Made by a program: the position numbers and the translations under genes
Notes under the pieces: model-generated
Database searches by the model: none
What the model saw: the letters and a program-made list of their open reading frames with translations, nothing else
What the model was told of the DNA's origin: nothing
In this document: positions 1-6,434 of the stretch, one piece after another
Layout of the letters: the number at the start of each line of letters is the position of its first letter
How positions within the stretch are numbered: position 1 is the first letter of the stretch
NCBI GenBank assembly: GCA_028709105.1
Contig: JAQVYD010000012.1
Location: 1-11,991 of the forward strand
DNA length: 11,991 nt
Source of the DNA: Clostridia bacterium
GTDB taxonomy: Bacteria; Bacillota; Peptococcia; DRI-13; DTU073
Reading direction: 5' to 3'

Positions 1-617
1 AAAAGGGGCACCAGCAGAGGAATCAAGCTTTTGGCCCGGCTTAAAAGACCACCACTTTCAAAATCGGCACCACGAGCCATCTGGGCCTTCATAATTTTTT
101 CTGTTTCTTCAATCAAGGTAGGAATAAAACGCAAAGCAATCGTCATCATCATCGCCAACTCATGAGCAAGCGGGACAAAAAGCCTCTTTAAAATTCTTTC
201 TAAACCATCGGTTAAAGCAAGGGGTGTTGTCGTCAAGGTTAACAGAGAGGTAATCATTACCAAATAAATTAAGCGTAAGGCCATAAAAGCACCTTGCCTT
301 AAACCTTGCCAAGTGATTTTTAAAAACCCCCATTGCCAAATAATCTCTCCTTCCGTCATAAAAACGTGTAAGCTTAAAGTAAGAAGAATAATAATCATCA
401 AAGGCCTAATACCCTTAAGAATAGTCATCAAGGAAATATGAGATAAAAAAACTATCCCGATGGTAAACAGCGTGACAAATAAATAACCTAAGGCATTATT
501 AACAAGAAAAAGACCGACCATATAAAAAACCAAGCAAATAATCTTGGTACGGGGATCTAAGTTATGAACTGCAGAAACACCAGGTATATATTGACCAATT
601 GTAATATCCTTAAGCAT
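1..617 (-). CDS. ecfT: ECF transporter transmembrane coupling protein EcfT (partial, C-terminus beyond left edge)
   Basis: This is the membrane scaffold of the energy-coupling-factor transporter, which connects the EcfA1/EcfA2 ATPases to interchangeable substrate-binding S components for vitamins and metals. Reading the minus strand from the ATG at 617 gives 205 open codons to the window edge; family members are usually about 265 residues, so roughly the last quarter is missing. The N-terminus carries the typical pattern with HNLDPRTK at 18-25. Hydrophobic segments lie at about 26-60, 68-88 and 108-130. The amphipathic coupling helix contains AQMARGAD at 178-185; this Ala-Arg-Gly motif is the first of the two family motifs that dock onto the ATPases. 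The second would fall outside the window. The start overlaps the end of ecfA2 by 8 nt and is preceded by AAAGAGG, so translation is probably coupled. Identity is well supported by sequence and by context. Confidence 0.93.
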   Translation of the reverse strand, partial: MLKDITIGQYIPGVSAVHNLDPRTKIICLVFYMVGLFLVNNALGYLFVTLFTIGIVFLSHISLMTILKGIRPLMIIILLTLSLHVFMTEGEIIWQWGFLKITWQGLRQGAFMALRLIYLVMITSLLTLTTTPLALTDGLERILKRLFVPLAHELAMMMTIALRFIPTLIEETEKIMKAQMARGADFESGGLLSRAKSLIPLLVPL

Positions 618-1473
618 GATTCCGTGCCTCTTTCAGAACTTGCAAAATTTCCTTTTTTGCCTCTTCCACCGTCAAAACATCTTGACGCACCAACCAGCCT
701 TTGCCTTTTAACCTAAACATTAATTTGGTTACTGTCGGAATATCCAACCCCATTTCCTGCAAACTTTCATAATGAGAAAAAACCTTGCGTGTCTCCTCAT
801 CAAAAACGATTGTATTCCGGTGCATCACCACAAGACGCTGGGTCAAACGAGCCACATCATCCATACTATGGGAAACCAGAACCACAGTCATGCCCTGCTG
901 ATGCAGTTCCTTAATCTGTTCGAGAATTTCATCCCGTCCCCGAGGATCTAAGCCCGCAGTAGGTTCATCTAAAATCAAGTATTTAGGCTCCATCGCCAAA
1001 ACACCGGCTATCGCCACTCTCCGCTTTTCCCCGCCACTTAAAAGGAAAGGTGAAGCAGCCTGATATTTCTCGTAGTCTAAATGCACCATTTCTAAAGCCT
1101 TTTTAACCCTTTTTTCAATCTGCTCCGGAGGTAAACCTAGGTTTTTTGGACCAAAGGCAATGTCCTCAAAAACAGTTTCCTCAAAAAGCTGATGCTCAGG
1201 ATATTGAAAAACAAGCCCTACCTTTTTGCGGATTTCTTTTAAATTAACCTTTTTCGCCGAAATTTGGCAATCATCAACAATTACCTTGCCTTTAGTTGGT
1301 TTTAATAAACCATTTAAATGCTGAACAAGGGTAGATTTGCCTGAACCGGTATGACCGATTAATCCTACAAATTCGCCTTCTTTAATCACTAAATTGATCT
1401 CTTGCAAAGCCTTCACTTCATAGGATGAGCCGGGCTGATAAAGATGAGCAACATTTTCCAAAATTATCGGCAT
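610..1473 (-). CDS. ecfA2: ECF transporter ATP-binding protein EcfA2
   Basis: This is one of the two ABC-type ATPases that power the ECF uptake transporter; it works in the cytoplasm as a heterodimer with EcfA1 bound to EcfT. The 287-residue protein shows all nucleotide-binding motifs: Walker A GHTGSGKST at 40-48, Q-loop glutamine Q90, signature LSGGE at 145-149, Walker B YLILDEP at 165-171 with catalytic E170, and switch histidine H202. The signature ends in glutamate rather than glutamine. A C-terminal extension of about 65 residues follows the ATPase core and includes DVLTVEE near 265-271, which is also seen in EcfA1. The gene overlaps ecfA1 by 10 nt and ecfT by 8 nt. Only a weak GGTGGTGG stretch precedes the ATG, which suggests coupling to ecfA1 translation. 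The assignment to A2 rather than A1 rests mainly on gene order. Confidence 0.95.
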   Translation of the reverse strand: MPIILENVAHLYQPGSSYEVKALQEINLVIKEGEFVGLIGHTGSGKSTLVQHLNGLLKPTKGKVIVDDCQISAKKVNLKEIRKKVGLVFQYPEHQLFEETVFEDIAFGPKNLGLPPEQIEKRVKKALEMVHLDYEKYQAASPFLLSGGEKRRVAIAGVLAMEPKYLILDEPTAGLDPRGRDEILEQIKELHQQGMTVVLVSHSMDDVARLTQRLVVMHRNTIVFDEETRKVFSHYESLQEMGLDIPTVTKLMFRLKGKGWLVRQDVLTVEEAKKEILQVLKEARNHA

Positions 1474-2288
1474 AAAGCCACCACCATTTCTTCCACGGTC
1501 AAAATATCACGAGGAAGATCTAAACCCTCCCGAGCCAGAGTATCTCGCAGTTCCATCATCGGGGGTACATCTAAACGCAAGTCTTTTAATTGTTGAACCC
1601 GCGAAAAAATCCCCCGCGGGGAATCTTCCATGACCTTAAGCCCCTCTGCCATCACGACAACTCGATCCGCCAGAACCGCTTCCTCCATAAAATGAGTAAT
1701 CAGAACAACTGTTAAACCTTCTTCACGATTAAGTTTGACGACAGTATCCATAACCTCTTGCCGGCCTAAAGGATCCAGCATCGCCGTAGGTTCATCAAGC
1801 ACCAATACTTGAGGTCTCATCGCCACAACCCCTGCGATGGCGACCCGCTGTTTTTGTCCGCCTGATAAAAGATGAGGCGCTCTTTTTTTATAGGTACTCA
1901 TCCCCACGCTCTCCAAAGCTTCATCAACTAATTGGCGAATTTTGACCGGTTCAATGCCCAAATTTTCCGGACCAAAAGCCACATCCTCTTCTACGGTAGT
2001 AGCAATAAGCTGATTATCAGGGTTTTGAAAAACCATGCCTACTTTCTGACGAATTTGCCATAAGCACTCACTCTCTCTAGTATCTATACCATTTACGGTG
2101 ACAGACCCATGGTGAGGCAAGAGCAAGGCATTAAAATGCTTGGCTAAAGTAGATTTTCCGGAACCATTATGACCAATGATCGCCACGAACTCACCTTGTC
2201 CGATCTGTAAATCTACCCCTTTTAAAGCCTCTTGATAGCCCCCTTGAGGATTACGGAACTGATGTTTTAAATTTTTTACATCGATCAT
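1464..2288 (-). CDS. ecfA1: ECF transporter ATP-binding protein EcfA1
   Basis: This is the first ATPase subunit of the ECF transporter and the partner of EcfA2. The 274-residue protein has Walker A GHNGSGKST at 39-47, Q-loop Q88, signature LSGGQ at 141-145, Walker B VLVLDEP at 161-167 with catalytic E166, and switch histidine H199. The motif QNPDNQLIATTVEEDVAFG, starting at about 88, is typical of cobalt/ECF-type ATPases. The C-terminal extension contains DILTVEE at 261-267, matching EcfA2 and consistent with an old duplication. It is the first gene after rplQ, the usual position in Bacillota, but is separated by 133 nt holding a terminator-like hairpin, so it may need readthrough or its own promoter. 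The ATG at 2288 is preceded by a modest GGTGAG ribosome-binding site. Confidence 0.95.
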   Translation of the reverse strand: MIDVKNLKHQFRNPQGGYQEALKGVDLQIGQGEFVAIIGHNGSGKSTLAKHFNALLLPHHGSVTVNGIDTRESECLWQIRQKVGMVFQNPDNQLIATTVEEDVAFGPENLGIEPVKIRQLVDEALESVGMSTYKKRAPHLLSGGQKQRVAIAGVVAMRPQVLVLDEPTAMLDPLGRQEVMDTVVKLNREEGLTVVLITHFMEEAVLADRVVVMAEGLKVMEDSPRGIFSRVQQLKDLRLDVPPMMELRDTLAREGLDLPRDILTVEEMVVALCR

Positions 2289-2330
2289 GCTCTCTCACCA
2301 CTTTAGTCCCCATAGATCATTAAATAGATG

Positions 2331-2395
2331 ATAAAACAAAAACCAGGAAAACCAAATCCCAACCGCGGTAACGGTTTAAAGGTATGGGTTTCCTG
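2331..2395 (-). terminator. Rho-independent terminator after rplQ
   Basis: On the minus strand, CAGGAAACC (2395-2387) pairs with GGTTTTCCTG (2353-2344). The stem is 7 bp plus 2 bp with one bulged T, and is followed immediately by GGTTTTTGTTTTAT, a U-rich run of five and four Us. The large loop contains a smaller hairpin, AACCG (2376-2372) with CGGTT (2365-2361). It begins 27 nt after the rplQ stop. The reverse orientation has no T tract, so it should act only on the ribosomal-protein transcript. It would end or attenuate the alpha operon before ecfA1. Confidence 0.75.
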
Positions 2396-2421
2396 ACCTC
2401 TGCTTGACAAAGGATTTATCA

Positions 2422-2760
2422 CTACACTAATTCGATGATGACGATGGGGGCTGCATCCCCACGACGAGTCCCCACCTTAATAATGCGAGTATATCCGCCC
2501 TGACGATCAGTATATTTTTTACTAAGATTATCAAAAAGGTCTTTGACCACATCCTCATCAAGAAGATAAGCAGCAACCTGACGTCTGGCCTGTAAATCAC
2601 CCTGCTTACCCAGAGTAATCATTTTTTCTACAATGCTTCTTAGTTCTTTGGCCTTCGGCTCTGTTGTTTCGATCCGACCGTTTTTAAGAAGTGCTGTAGT
2701 CATGTTCCTCAATAAAGCTCGCCGTTTCCCGGTATTACAATTTAATTTTCTGTAGGCCAT
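2422..2760 (-). CDS. rplQ: 50S ribosomal protein L17
   Basis: L17 binds 23S rRNA in the large subunit near the exit-tunnel side. The 112-residue protein starts MAYRKLN and has the family pattern RRALLRNMTTALL followed by a lysine-rich helix; it ends in GDAAPIVIIELV, the expected C-terminus. The length equals the common bacterial short form. An in-frame TTG two codons upstream (2766) is possible, but AAGGGGG at 2774-2768 lies 7 nt before the ATG at 2760, and the family begins with MAYRK, so I chose the ATG. It follows rpoA by 31 nt and is the last gene before the terminator at 2331-2395, so it closes the alpha operon. Confidence 0.97.
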   Translation of the reverse strand: MAYRKLNCNTGKRRALLRNMTTALLKNGRIETTEPKAKELRSIVEKMITLGKQGDLQARRQVAAYLLDEDVVKDLFDNLSKKYTDRQGGYTRIIKVGTRRGDAAPIVIIELV

Positions 2761-2791
2761 CTTCAAACCCCCTTTACAACTGGTTAAACAC

Positions 2792-3739
2792 CTATTCCTC
2801 CGCTTTTTTTAAATCTAAATCCAGGGAAGCTAATTTTATTTCTATTTCCGCTAACGATTTTTTCCCTAAATTTCTTACTTTCATCATATCTTCTACTGTC
2901 TTCTGCACAAGTTCTCCGACTGTATTTATTCCCGCCCTTTTTAAACAATTATAAGAACGCACCGACAAATCAAGTTCCTCAACACTCATATACAAAACCT
3001 TATCCCGTTCTTCTTCTTCTTTTTCCACCATTATTTCGACATCCCCAATTTTCTCAGTAAGTCCCACAAAAAGTTGGAGATGCTCATTCAGTATTTTAGC
3101 GGAAAGACTGATCGCTTCATCAGGAGCGATTGTCCCATTAGTCCAAACTTCAAAAGTTAATTTGTCATAGTCCGTAATCTGTCCGACACGAGTATCGGTC
3201 ACTGTATAATTCACTTTACGTACCGGTGAAAAAATGGAATCGATCGGAATTACCCCGATGATATGGTCTTCCTTCTTGTTTTTTTCCGAAGGCCGATAAC
3301 CACGGCCTTTTTCCACCGTCATTTCTATTGACAAATGAGCATCACTATCCAAAGTAGCTAGATGCAATTCAGGATTAAGAATCTCCACCTCACTACTTTT
3401 GATAATATCTCCCGCCAATACTTCTCCCGCTTTTGTTTCCTCGATGCGAATTACCTGTGGCTCATCTGTATATATTTTTAGAGCAAGGGCCTTCAGATTA
3501 AGGATAATCTCCGTTACATCTTCCACCACCCCGGGGATAGAAGAAAATTCATGCAAAACGCCATCAATCTTCACCGAAGTAACCGCTGCTCCCGGCAGGG
3601 AAGACAAAATTACGCGGCGCAAAGAATTACCTAGAGTAATCCCATAGCCTCTTTCCAGCGGTTCCACAACATACTTGGCATAATCTTGTTTCTCACTTAT
3701 CTCCACACACTCAATTTTGGGTTTTTCAATTTCAATCAC
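2792..3739 (-). CDS. rpoA: DNA-directed RNA polymerase alpha subunit
   Basis: The alpha subunit dimerises to start assembly of RNA polymerase and contacts UP elements and activators. The protein is 315 residues. The N-terminal domain (about 1-230) has the dimer-interface region GYGITLGNSLRRVILSS at 31-47 and SIPGVVEDVTE near 67-77. An acidic linker (EKEEEERDK near 239-247) leads to the C-terminal domain. There, R261, N264, C265, G292, K294, S295 and E298 match the DNA-binding residues R265, N268, C269, G296, K298, S299 and E302 of the E. coli protein. The start is GTG, with AGGAGGG 7 nt upstream; the resulting N-terminus MIEIEKPKIE is normal for the family. The 64-nt gap after rpsD is the longest inside the ribosomal-protein run and may fold around this ribosome-binding site. 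Confidence 0.98.
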   Translation of the reverse strand: MIEIEKPKIECVEISEKQDYAKYVVEPLERGYGITLGNSLRRVILSSLPGAAVTSVKIDGVLHEFSSIPGVVEDVTEIILNLKALALKIYTDEPQVIRIEETKAGEVLAGDIIKSSEVEILNPELHLATLDSDAHLSIEMTVEKGRGYRPSEKNKKEDHIIGVIPIDSIFSPVRKVNYTVTDTRVGQITDYDKLTFEVWTNGTIAPDEAISLSAKILNEHLQLFVGLTEKIGDVEIMVEKEEEERDKVLYMSVEELDLSVRSYNCLKRAGINTVGELVQKTVEDMMKVRNLGKKSLAEIEIKLASLDLDLKKAEE

Positions 3740-3763
3740 AGGTTAACCCTCCTACTCAAACCT
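3740..3763 (-). promoter_or_regulatory. Possible hairpin presenting the rpoA ribosome-binding site
   Basis: On the transcript, AGGTT (3763-3759) can pair with AACCT (3744-3740). The 14-nt loop contains the AGGAGGG of rpoA, and the stem ends one base before the GTG start. A GGTTAACC palindrome (3748-3741) offers a competing fold. The stem is only 5 bp, so a regulatory role is speculative. Confidence 0.2.
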
Positions 3764-3803
3764 AACTTAACTTTCCCCCAGTTAATCAACAATCTACTAT
3801 CAA

Positions 3804-4433
3804 CTACCTAGAATATAACTCAACAATCAGATGTTCCTCCAGAGGAAGATCAAGATGCTCTTTACTGGGAAGAGCTAATACCCTACCTGTCATGTTTTCT
3901 TTATCTAAATCTAACCACGCAGGCGGAGTTTTGTGAGCAATATTTTCCTTTAATTCAATAAACTTGGGCGAATTCAAGCTTTTTTCTTTTACTTGCAGCA
4001 CATCTCCCACCTTCACAAGAATGGAAGGGATATTCGCTTTATGCCCATTAAGCTGAAAATGATTGTGGGTAACTAACTGCCTCGCTTCCACTCTTGACGA
4101 AGCAAAACCGAGACGATAGACCACATTATCTAAGCGTCTTTCCAAGATTTGCAGTAAATTTTCGCCGGTAATACCTTTCTGGCGTTCAGCCATCACAAAA
4201 TACTTACTAAACTGCCTTTCCAGAATACCATAAATACGACGAGCCTTCTGCTTTTCCCTTAACTGTAAACCATATTCGGATAATTTTCTACGACTGTGTT
4301 GCCCATGCTGACCAGGAGCATAAGCTTTTCTATCAATAGCACATTTTTCTGTATAACAGCGATCACCTTTTAAATAGAGCTTCATACCTTCACGACGACA
4401 CTGTCTACAGACTGGACCTGTATATTTTGCCAT
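3804..4433 (-). CDS. rpsD: 30S ribosomal protein S4, zinc-binding four-cysteine form
   Basis: S4 is a primary 16S rRNA-binding protein that nucleates assembly of the 30S body and takes part in decoding accuracy. The 209-residue protein begins MAKYTGPVCRQCRREG. C9, C12, C26 and C31 form the zinc-binding cluster of the C+ form, which is absent from Bacillus subtilis S4. The S4 RNA-binding domain covers about 99-160, starting RRLDNVVYRLGFA. The C-terminus HLIVELYSR is typical. The gene follows rpsK by 18 nt; the ribosome-binding site AAGGAGGTG overlaps the rpsK stop codon. The spacing to the ATG at 4433 is unusually long (13 nt after GGAGG), and an out-of-frame ATG sits closer. S4 is an autoregulator in other bacteria; no known S4 leader is recognisable here. 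Confidence 0.97.
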   Translation of the reverse strand: MAKYTGPVCRQCRREGMKLYLKGDRCYTEKCAIDRKAYAPGQHGQHSRRKLSEYGLQLREKQKARRIYGILERQFSKYFVMAERQKGITGENLLQILERRLDNVVYRLGFASSRVEARQLVTHNHFQLNGHKANIPSILVKVGDVLQVKEKSLNSPKFIELKENIAHKTPPAWLDLDKENMTGRVLALPSKEHLDLPLEEHLIVELYSR

Positions 4434-4441
4434 AAATTCAT
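4382..4441 (-). other. Out-of-frame 19-codon mini-ORF overlapping the rpsD start
   Basis: An ATG at 4441 lies 5 nt after the GGAGG (4451-4447) that serves rpsD and opens a 19-codon frame (MNLWQNIQVQ...) ending with TGA at 4384-4382 inside rpsD. The S4 start at 4433 lies 13 nt after the same GGAGG. The mini-ORF resembles no known protein. It may be chance, or it may compete for initiation. Confidence 0.25.
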
Positions 4442-4451
4442 TGACACCTCC

Positions 4452-4841
4452 TTAAACTCTTCTCCTTTTTGGCGGACGACATCCATTATGAGGAATCGGA
4501 GTAACATCTTTAATCACACTTACTTCTAAACCCGTAGCCTGTAGAGAACGAATCGCGGCTTCACGACCTGCTCCAGGTCCTTTCACATAAACCTCAACCT
4601 CCCGCATCCCATGTTCCACGGCCACCTTAGCAGCTTGTTCCGCAGCCATTTGTGCAGCAAAAGGCGTACTCTTTCTAGAACCCTTAAAACCTAACTGTCC
4701 TGCAGTAGCCCAAGAAATTGCATTCCCAGTCATATCCGTGATAGTGACAATGGTATTATTAAAAGTAGACTGGATATGAACTCTTCCCTGTTCCACATTT
4801 TTACGGGCACGACGCTTTACCCTAGTAGTTGTTTTGGCCAT
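4452..4841 (-). CDS. rpsK: 30S ribosomal protein S11
   Basis: S11 sits on the 30S platform, contacts 16S rRNA near the E site and cooperates with S18 and S6 in shaping the mRNA channel. The 129-residue protein has a basic N-terminus (RVKRRARK at 7-14), the core motif FNNTIVTITD at 27-36, GPGAGREAAIR at 88-98, and the conserved basic tail PIPHNGCRPPKRRRV at 115-129. The length is normal. It follows rpsM by 29 nt; the purine-rich AAGGA lies 9 nt upstream of the ATG at 4841 within GGGGGGAAGGAAAG, a weaker match than its neighbours have. The order rpsM-rpsK-rpsD-rpoA-rplQ is the standard alpha operon. Confidence 0.98.
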   Translation of the reverse strand: MAKTTTRVKRRARKNVEQGRVHIQSTFNNTIVTITDMTGNAISWATAGQLGFKGSRKSTPFAAQMAAEQAAKVAVEHGMREVEVYVKGPGAGREAAIRSLQATGLEVSVIKDVTPIPHNGCRPPKRRRV

Positions 4842-4870
4842 TTAGCTTTCCTTCCCCCCTTTCACAATTC

Positions 4871-5251
4871 TTATTTAGCTTCCGTCGCACGTTTAATCCC
4901 CACGGTTTTGCTAGGACCTTTACGCGTACGGGCATTTGTTTTAGTCCGTTGCCCACGGGTAGGAAGACCACGACGATGACGCATTCCTCTATAAGAAGCA
5001 ATTTCAATTAATCTCTTGATATTTAAAGAAACTTCACGTCTCAGGTCACCTTCTACCTTATATTCCTTATCAATCACTTCACGAAGTTTATTCACTTCAT
5101 CTTCTGTCAAATTTTTAACTCTTGTATCAGGGTTTATCCCTGTTTGAGCCAAGATCTTCTGGGCAGTTGATCTGCCAATCCCCAAAATATACGTTAAACT
5201 TACGGCAACCCGTTTATCACGAGGGATATCCACACCTGCAATTCTAGCCAT
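4871..5251 (-). CDS. rpsM: 30S ribosomal protein S13
   Basis: S13 is in the head of the 30S subunit; it contacts the P-site tRNA through its tail and forms bridges to L5 in the large subunit. The 126-residue protein begins MARIAGVDIPRDKRV, has the helix-two-turn-helix region YILGIGRSTAQKI at 21-33, and ends in the basic extension SYRGMRHRRGLPTRGQRTKT (87-106) with a further RTRKGPSKTVG. The length is typical. The ATG at 5251 has AAGGAGG 7 nt upstream. It follows rpmJ by 35 nt. Nothing unusual is seen. Confidence 0.98.
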   Translation of the reverse strand: MARIAGVDIPRDKRVAVSLTYILGIGRSTAQKILAQTGINPDTRVKNLTEDEVNKLREVIDKEYKVEGDLRREVSLNIKRLIEIASYRGMRHRRGLPTRGQRTKTNARTRKGPSKTVGIKRATEAK

Positions 5252-5286
5252 TTGTACACCTCCTTATTGTTCTTATTTAATAAATC

Positions 5287-5400
5287 CTACCCCTGTCTCT
5301 GCTTGTGCTTAGGGTTTTTACAAATTACCATCACTCTACCCTTACGTCTAATTATTTTACACTTTTCACAGATAAGCTTAACAGACGGTCTAACTTTCAC
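5287..5400 (-). CDS. rpmJ: 50S ribosomal protein L36, zinc-binding form
   Basis: L36 is the smallest large-subunit protein and binds 23S rRNA with one zinc ion. Translating the minus strand from the GTG at 5400 gives 37 residues, starting MKVRPSVKLICEKC and ending KNPKHKQRQG, exactly the usual length. C11, C14, C27 and H32 form the zinc site of the C+ type. The start is GTG, with GGAGG 8 nt upstream. An in-frame ATG lies 18 nt further upstream (5418), but that reading would translate the ribosome-binding site and add MKEVEI, which the family lacks. It lies between infA (33 nt gap) and rpsM (35 nt gap), the standard place. A length-filtered gene search would miss this gene. Confidence 0.97.
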   Translation of the reverse strand: MKVRPSVKLICEKCKIIRRKGRVMVICKNPKHKQRQG

Positions 5401-5433
5401 TATTTCTACCTCCTTCATACCTAAGGAATTTAC

Positions 5434-5652
5434 TTATTTAAAACGATAAGTAATTCTTCCCCTAGTTAAATCATAAGGTGAAAGCTCAACAGTAACCCGG
5501 TCCCCTGGTAAAATACGGATAAAATGCATTCTAATTTTACCGGAGACATGAGCTAAAACTTTATGCCCATTCGCTAATTCAACCCGAAACATGGCATTGG
5601 GGAGAGGTTCCAGAACAGTACCTTCAACTTCAATTACATCCTGTTTGGACAT
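5434..5652 (-). CDS. infA: Translation initiation factor IF-1
   Basis: IF-1 binds the A site of the 30S subunit during initiation and assists IF-2 and IF-3. The 72-residue protein is a single S1-like OB-fold domain: MSKQDVIEVEGTVLEPLPNA, then MFRVELANGHKVLAHVSGK and a MHFIRILPGDRVTVELSPYD segment, with the typical ending TRGRITYRFK. The length matches the family exactly. The ATG at 5652 has AAGGAGG 8 nt upstream. It follows map by 38 nt; the small KOW-domain gene found between map and infA in some Bacillota is absent here. A perfect TTGACA in the last codons of map could mark a weak internal promoter for this gene. Confidence 0.98.
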   Translation of the reverse strand: MSKQDVIEVEGTVLEPLPNAMFRVELANGHKVLAHVSGKIRMHFIRILPGDRVTVELSPYDLTRGRITYRFK

Positions 5653-5690
5653 CTATACTACCTCCTTATCCCTACTACTTTGGAAATAAT

Positions 5691-6434
5691 TTATTTTGTC
5701 AAAATCCAAGGTCCATCATCTGTAATGGCAATACTATGCTCAAAATGTGCAGAGCGTTTTTTATCTTTAGTCACTACAGTCCAATTATCAAGTAGTGTTT
5801 CTACTTCATAAGTACCTACATTAACCATCGGTTCAATCGCTAAGGTCATGCCGCTTTTTAACCGAGGGCCACGTCCGGGTGGACCAAAGTTCGGGATTTG
5901 AGGCTCCTCATGCATCGCTCTGCCCACACCATGACCTACAAAATCTTGTACAACTGAGAAACCATTACTCTCCACATAAGTCTGAATCGCATGAGAAATA
6001 TCAGATAATCTATTCTTAACTACCGCCTGTTTGATCCCTTCAGCTAAAGAATTTTTGGTGACCTCAATTAATTGCTGTGCTTCTTCATCAATTTCGCCTA
6101 CCGGCAAAGTGACGGCAGCATCACCTACAAAACCATTAATCACCGCACCAATGTCAATACTAATAATATCACCAAATTTTAACTGCCTTAAACTAGGGAT
6201 ACCATGCACGACCTCTTCATTAATGGAAGTACAGATACTACCGGTAAAACCATAATAACCTTTAAACACTGGTTTCGCCTGGCACTTTAAAATATATTCC
6301 TCGGCTAAACGATCAAGTTCAAGGGTAGTAACACCAGGCTGCACAGCTTTAGCCACTTCTTGATGCGTTTTAGCCACAATCTGCCCCGCATCATACAGAT
6401 ACTGTAATTCTCGCTCAGATTTCAGAATAATCAT
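5691..6434 (-). CDS. map: Type I methionine aminopeptidase
   Basis: This cytoplasmic metalloenzyme removes the initiator methionine from nascent proteins when the second residue is small. The 247-residue protein has the short type I layout without an N-terminal extension. The two-metal ligands of the family are visible: D94 (SIDIG), D105 (GFVGDAAVT), H168 (VGHGVGRAMHEEP), E201 (IEPM) and E232 (HFEHS). H78 in VVHGIP matches the conserved substrate-site histidine. The length is close to the usual 248-264. The ATG overlaps the adk stop as ATGA (6434-6431), and the only ribosome-binding signal, AGGA, lies inside adk, so translational coupling to adk is likely. This position after adk is standard in Bacillota. 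Confidence 0.97.
   Translation of the reverse strand: MIILKSERELQYLYDAGQIVAKTHQEVAKAVQPGVTTLELDRLAEEYILKCQAKPVFKGYYGFTGSICTSINEEVVHGIPSLRQLKFGDIISIDIGAVINGFVGDAAVTLPVGEIDEEAQQLIEVTKNSLAEGIKQAVVKNRLSDISHAIQTYVESNGFSVVQDFVGHGVGRAMHEEPQIPNFGPPGRGPRLKSGMTLAIEPMVNVGTYEVETLLDNWTVVTKDKKRSAHFEHSIAITDDGPWILTK

Noticed and set aside
2328..2355. Minus-strand TTGGTT-N16-TATCAT as a promoter for ecfA1
   Set aside because: The -35 matches only 3/6 and the elements overlap the terminator stem and T tract, so the match is explained by the terminator's composition.
3399..3647. Plus-strand 82-codon open frame opposite rpoA
   Set aside because: It lies wholly antisense to a clearly conserved gene, has no recognisable protein features and no good ribosome-binding site; it is a shadow frame.
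4822..5007. Second minus-strand 61-codon frame overlapping rpsM and the rpsM-rpsK gap
   Set aside because: It is out of frame with S13, which is clearly the real gene; its sequence has no family features.
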